64,000 nucleotides of DNA from contig LT827122.1 of assembly GCA_900169975.1 (NCBI GenBank), positions 124,001 to 188,000 of the forward strand, read 5' to 3'. Position numbers and translations under genes: made by a program. The notes below the pieces were generated by a model, which was given only the letters and a program-made list of their open reading frames with translations, was not told the DNA's origin and ran no database searches. Numbering within the stretch: position 1 is the first letter of the stretch; every line of letters begins with the position of its first letter. The DNA is from Pseudoflavonifractor sp. Marseille-P3106. GTDB lineage: Bacteria; Bacillota; Clostridia; Oscillospirales; Oscillospiraceae. This document shows, one piece after another, positions 62,280-64,000 of this stretch.

Positions 62280-63539
62280 ATGTCTCATACCGCCGAACTC
62301 ATCGCCGTGGGCACCGAGCTGCTCCTCGGCAACATCGCCAACACCGACGCCCAGACCCTCTCCCGGGAGCTGTCCGCCCTGGGCATCAACGTCTACTACC
62401 ACACCGTGGTGGGCGATAACCCGGAGCGGCTGAAAAAGGCTGTGGAGATCGCCAAGACCCGGGCCGACCTCATCATCACCACCGGCGGCCTGGGCCCCAC
62501 CTGCGATGACCTGACGAAAAACGTCCTGGCCGAAGCCTTTGGGAAAAAACTGGTCTACAACCCCGAGGCAGCCCGGCGGATGGAGGCCTATTTCCAAAAG
62601 CTCCATCCGGAAAGCGGCAGGACCATGACGGAGAACAACTATCAGCAGGCCTATCTCCCCGAAGGCTGCACCCCCTTCCAAAACGACCGGGGCACCGCCC
62701 CCGGCTGCGGCTTTGAAGCGGACGGCATTTGGGTGCTCATGCTCCCCGGCCCCCCTTCCGAGTGCGGGCCCATGTTCCGCTCCCGGGCGGTGCCCTATCT
62801 GGCCGGCCTGGCCGACGGGGCCATCGTCAACCGCTCCCTGCGGATCTTCGGCATGGGGGAGTCAGCGGTGGAGTTCCAGCTGCGGGATCAGATGAACGCC
62901 ATGAAAAACCCCACCCTGGCCCCCTACGCCAAGGAGGGGGAGGTGGAACTGCGCATCACCGCCAAGGCGCCCGACCCCGTCGCCGCCCAAGCCCTCATCG
63001 CCCCGGTGGAGGAGGAGCTGCGCAGCCGGTTCGGCCCCCTGGTCTACGGTGTGGACGTCTCTTCCCTGGAAGAGGTCTGCCTGGCCCTTTTAAAGGACCA
63101 GGGCCTCTCCCTGGCCTGTGCCGAATCCTGCACCGGCGGCCTCATCGCCAAGCGCATCACCGATCTGGCGGGGGCCTCCTCCGTCTTTCGCGGCGGAGTG
63201 GTGAGCTACACCAATGAAGTCAAGCACGGCGTTCTCGGGGTACCGCGGGAGCTGCTGGATCAATTCGGCGCAGTGTCCGCCCCAGTGGCGGAGGCCATGG
63301 CCGAAGGGGCCCGACGGACTCTGGGGGCGGATCTGGCGGTGTCCGCCACCGGAGTGGCGGGGCCGGATCCGGACGACCGGGGCAACCCGGTGGGGCTGGT
63401 CTATGTGGCTCTGGCCTGGGACGGCGGCGTTTTCGTCCACACCGTCCACGCCGCCGGGCCGCGGGAGCGGGTGCGCACCGTGGCGGCCAGCCATGCCTTC
63501 GACCTGCTCCGCCGAAGGCTCACCGGCCTGCCCCTGTGA
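62280..63539 (+). CDS. cinA: CinA family nicotinamide-nucleotide amidase
   Basis: 419 aa. N-terminal MoCF-like (COG1058) domain with AELIAVGTELLLGNIANTDA and TTGGLGPTCDDLTKNVLAEA, and a C-terminal CinA domain with AESCTGGLIAKRITDLAGAS and SVSATGVAGPD-like residues (active-site Ser, Lys region). It salvages NMN by deamidation and possibly ADP-ribose pyrophosphate cleavage; in some species it joins the competence regulon. ATG at 62280 has AAAGGAAG. A terminator follows. Confidence 0.95.
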   Translation: MSHTAELIAVGTELLLGNIANTDAQTLSRELSALGINVYYHTVVGDNPERLKKAVEIAKTRADLIITTGGLGPTCDDLTKNVLAEAFGKKLVYNPEAARRMEAYFQKLHPESGRTMTENNYQQAYLPEGCTPFQNDRGTAPGCGFEADGIWVLMLPGPPSECGPMFRSRAVPYLAGLADGAIVNRSLRIFGMGESAVEFQLRDQMNAMKNPTLAPYAKEGEVELRITAKAPDPVAAQALIAPVEEELRSRFGPLVYGVDVSSLEEVCLALLKDQGLSLACAESCTGGLIAKRITDLAGASSVFRGGVVSYTNEVKHGVLGVPRELLDQFGAVSAPVAEAMAEGARRTLGADLAVSATGVAGPDPDDRGNPVGLVYVALAWDGGVFVHTVHAAGPRERVRTVAASHAFDLLRRRLTGLPL

Positions 63540-63598
63540 CAGTTTCCCGGGAAATGCGCTTTGTCGCGTTTCTTTTGAAAAAACAGACTGAAAGCAAG

Positions 63599-63650
63599 AG
63601 GGCAGACGGCATTTTTGAAAAGAAATTTGTCGTCTGTCCTTACTTTTTCT
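63599..63650 (+). terminator. Terminator of cinA
   Basis: AGGGCAGACG (63599-63608) pairs with CGTCTGTCCT (63631-63640) at 9 of 10 positions, followed by TTACTTTTTCT. Confidence 0.7.
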
Positions 63651-63660
63651 GTAAATCACA

Positions 63661-63689
63661 TTGCTTTTTTTCCTTTCGCGGGTTATAAT
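63661..63689 (+). promoter_or_regulatory. Promoter of typA
   Basis: TTGCTT (63661-63666), 17-nt spacer, TATAAT (63684-63689). Confidence 0.7.
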
Positions 63690-63750
63690 ACGAAGCTGTA
63701 TGTGAAAATCATGAATTTTTGACCAGCGGAAAGATTTGAGGTGCAGGAAG

Positions 63751-64000
63751 TTGCAGGATCAGCATTTGAGAAACGTCGCCATCATCGCCCACGTTGACCA
63801 TGGCAAAACCACCCTGGTGGACGAGATGTTGAAGCAGGGCGGCATTTATCGGGAAAACCAGGCCACCGTGGACCGCGTGATGGACTCCGGGGACCTGGAG
63901 CGGGAACGGGGGATCACCATTCTCGCAAAGAACACAGCCGTCCACTATAAGGACACGAAGATCAATATCGTAGACACTCCGGGCCACGCCGACTTCGGCG
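63751..64000 (+). CDS. typA: Translational GTPase TypA/BipA, N-terminal fragment
   Basis: First 83 codons of a gene cut by the right edge. [20 protein letters not shown] (P-loop), [17 protein letters not shown] (switch I) and [12 protein letters not shown] (G3) are the TypA/BipA pattern, a ribosome-associated GTPase for 50S assembly and stress growth. The start appears to be TTG at 63751 with GAGG nine nt upstream; a GTG at 63741 is in another frame. It has its own promoter. Confidence 0.93.
   Translation, partial: MQDQHLRNVAIIAHVDHGKTTLVDEMLKQGGIYRENQATVDRVMDSGDLERERGITILAKNTAVHYKDTKINIVDTPGHADFG

Overview
The window looks like the chromosome of a high-GC anaerobic member of the Clostridia, most likely Oscillospiraceae (Flavonifractor/Lawsonibacter/Intestinimonas-like). 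Reasons: Firmicutes-type gene content (split SdaAA/SdaAB serine dehydratase, DnaD plus DnaI-type loader, SLH proteins, YitT, QueH, FabK, type III CoaX, ECF S-component, ion-translocating V-type ATP synthase) combined with strongly GC-biased codons. This assignment is inference from content, not from a search.

Layout. 1-2.9 kb (-): promoter-proximal end of a V-type ATP synthase operon (G/H, I, K, E...). 3.2-7.5 kb (-): a membrane-anchored glycosidase-like protein, a MarR regulator, an SLH protein and a GH13 glucanase. 7.5-14.5 kb (-): cell-shape/division and housekeeping run zapA-U32 peptidase-dut-maf-mreC-mreD-PBP2. 14.7-19.2 kb (+): dnaD, dnaC/dnaI and a large SLH protein; dnaD is interrupted by a 70-nt stretch that I read as Illumina Nextera adapter (P5 + i5 index S508 + Read-1 primer), an assembly artefact. 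19.3-21.9 kb (-): a TetM/EF-G-like GTPase fused to a Rae1/YacP (NYN) ribonuclease. 22-31.6 kb (-): a 12-gene operon acpP-accBCDA-fabH-fabK-fabD-fabG-fabF-fabZ-marR with a 26-bp perfect palindrome just after its promoter. 31.8 kb (+): sugar O-acetyltransferase. 32.4-36.9 kb (-): pnp, rpsO, a lipoprotein, LUD protein. 37-47.6 kb (-): YitT, topoisomerase IV subunit A, three secreted proteins (two being tandem stalk-domain/DUF1266 paralogues, one frameshifted) and topoisomerase IV subunit B. 47.8-50 kb (+): M29 aminopeptidase and a formate/nitrite-transporter-family channel with a CsoR/CstR-like operator. 50.3-53.5 kb: coenzyme A block (coaX and ECF S-component on -, coaBC on +). 53.7-58.4 kb: queH, sdaAA-sdaAB-serine transporter (-) and a divergent LysR gene. 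58.5-64 kb (+): a 21-codon cysteine-rich micro-ORF with its own promoter and terminator, LysM-CAP protein, YifB/ComM, ThiI, CinA and the start of typA.

How it fits together: the acp/acc/fab operon can build fatty acids from acetyl-CoA to acyl-ACP without outside genes except the acyltransferases, and carries a plausible own regulator. panT-like/coaX/coaBC supply pantothenate uptake and CoA synthesis. The sda block takes up and deaminates serine to pyruvate under a LysR regulator. The most biologically interesting items are the GTPase-Rae1 fusion, the micro-ORF, and the operator-bearing FNT channel; the most important quality item is the adapter at 15665-15734. No tRNA, rRNA, CRISPR array or complete insertion sequence was recognised.
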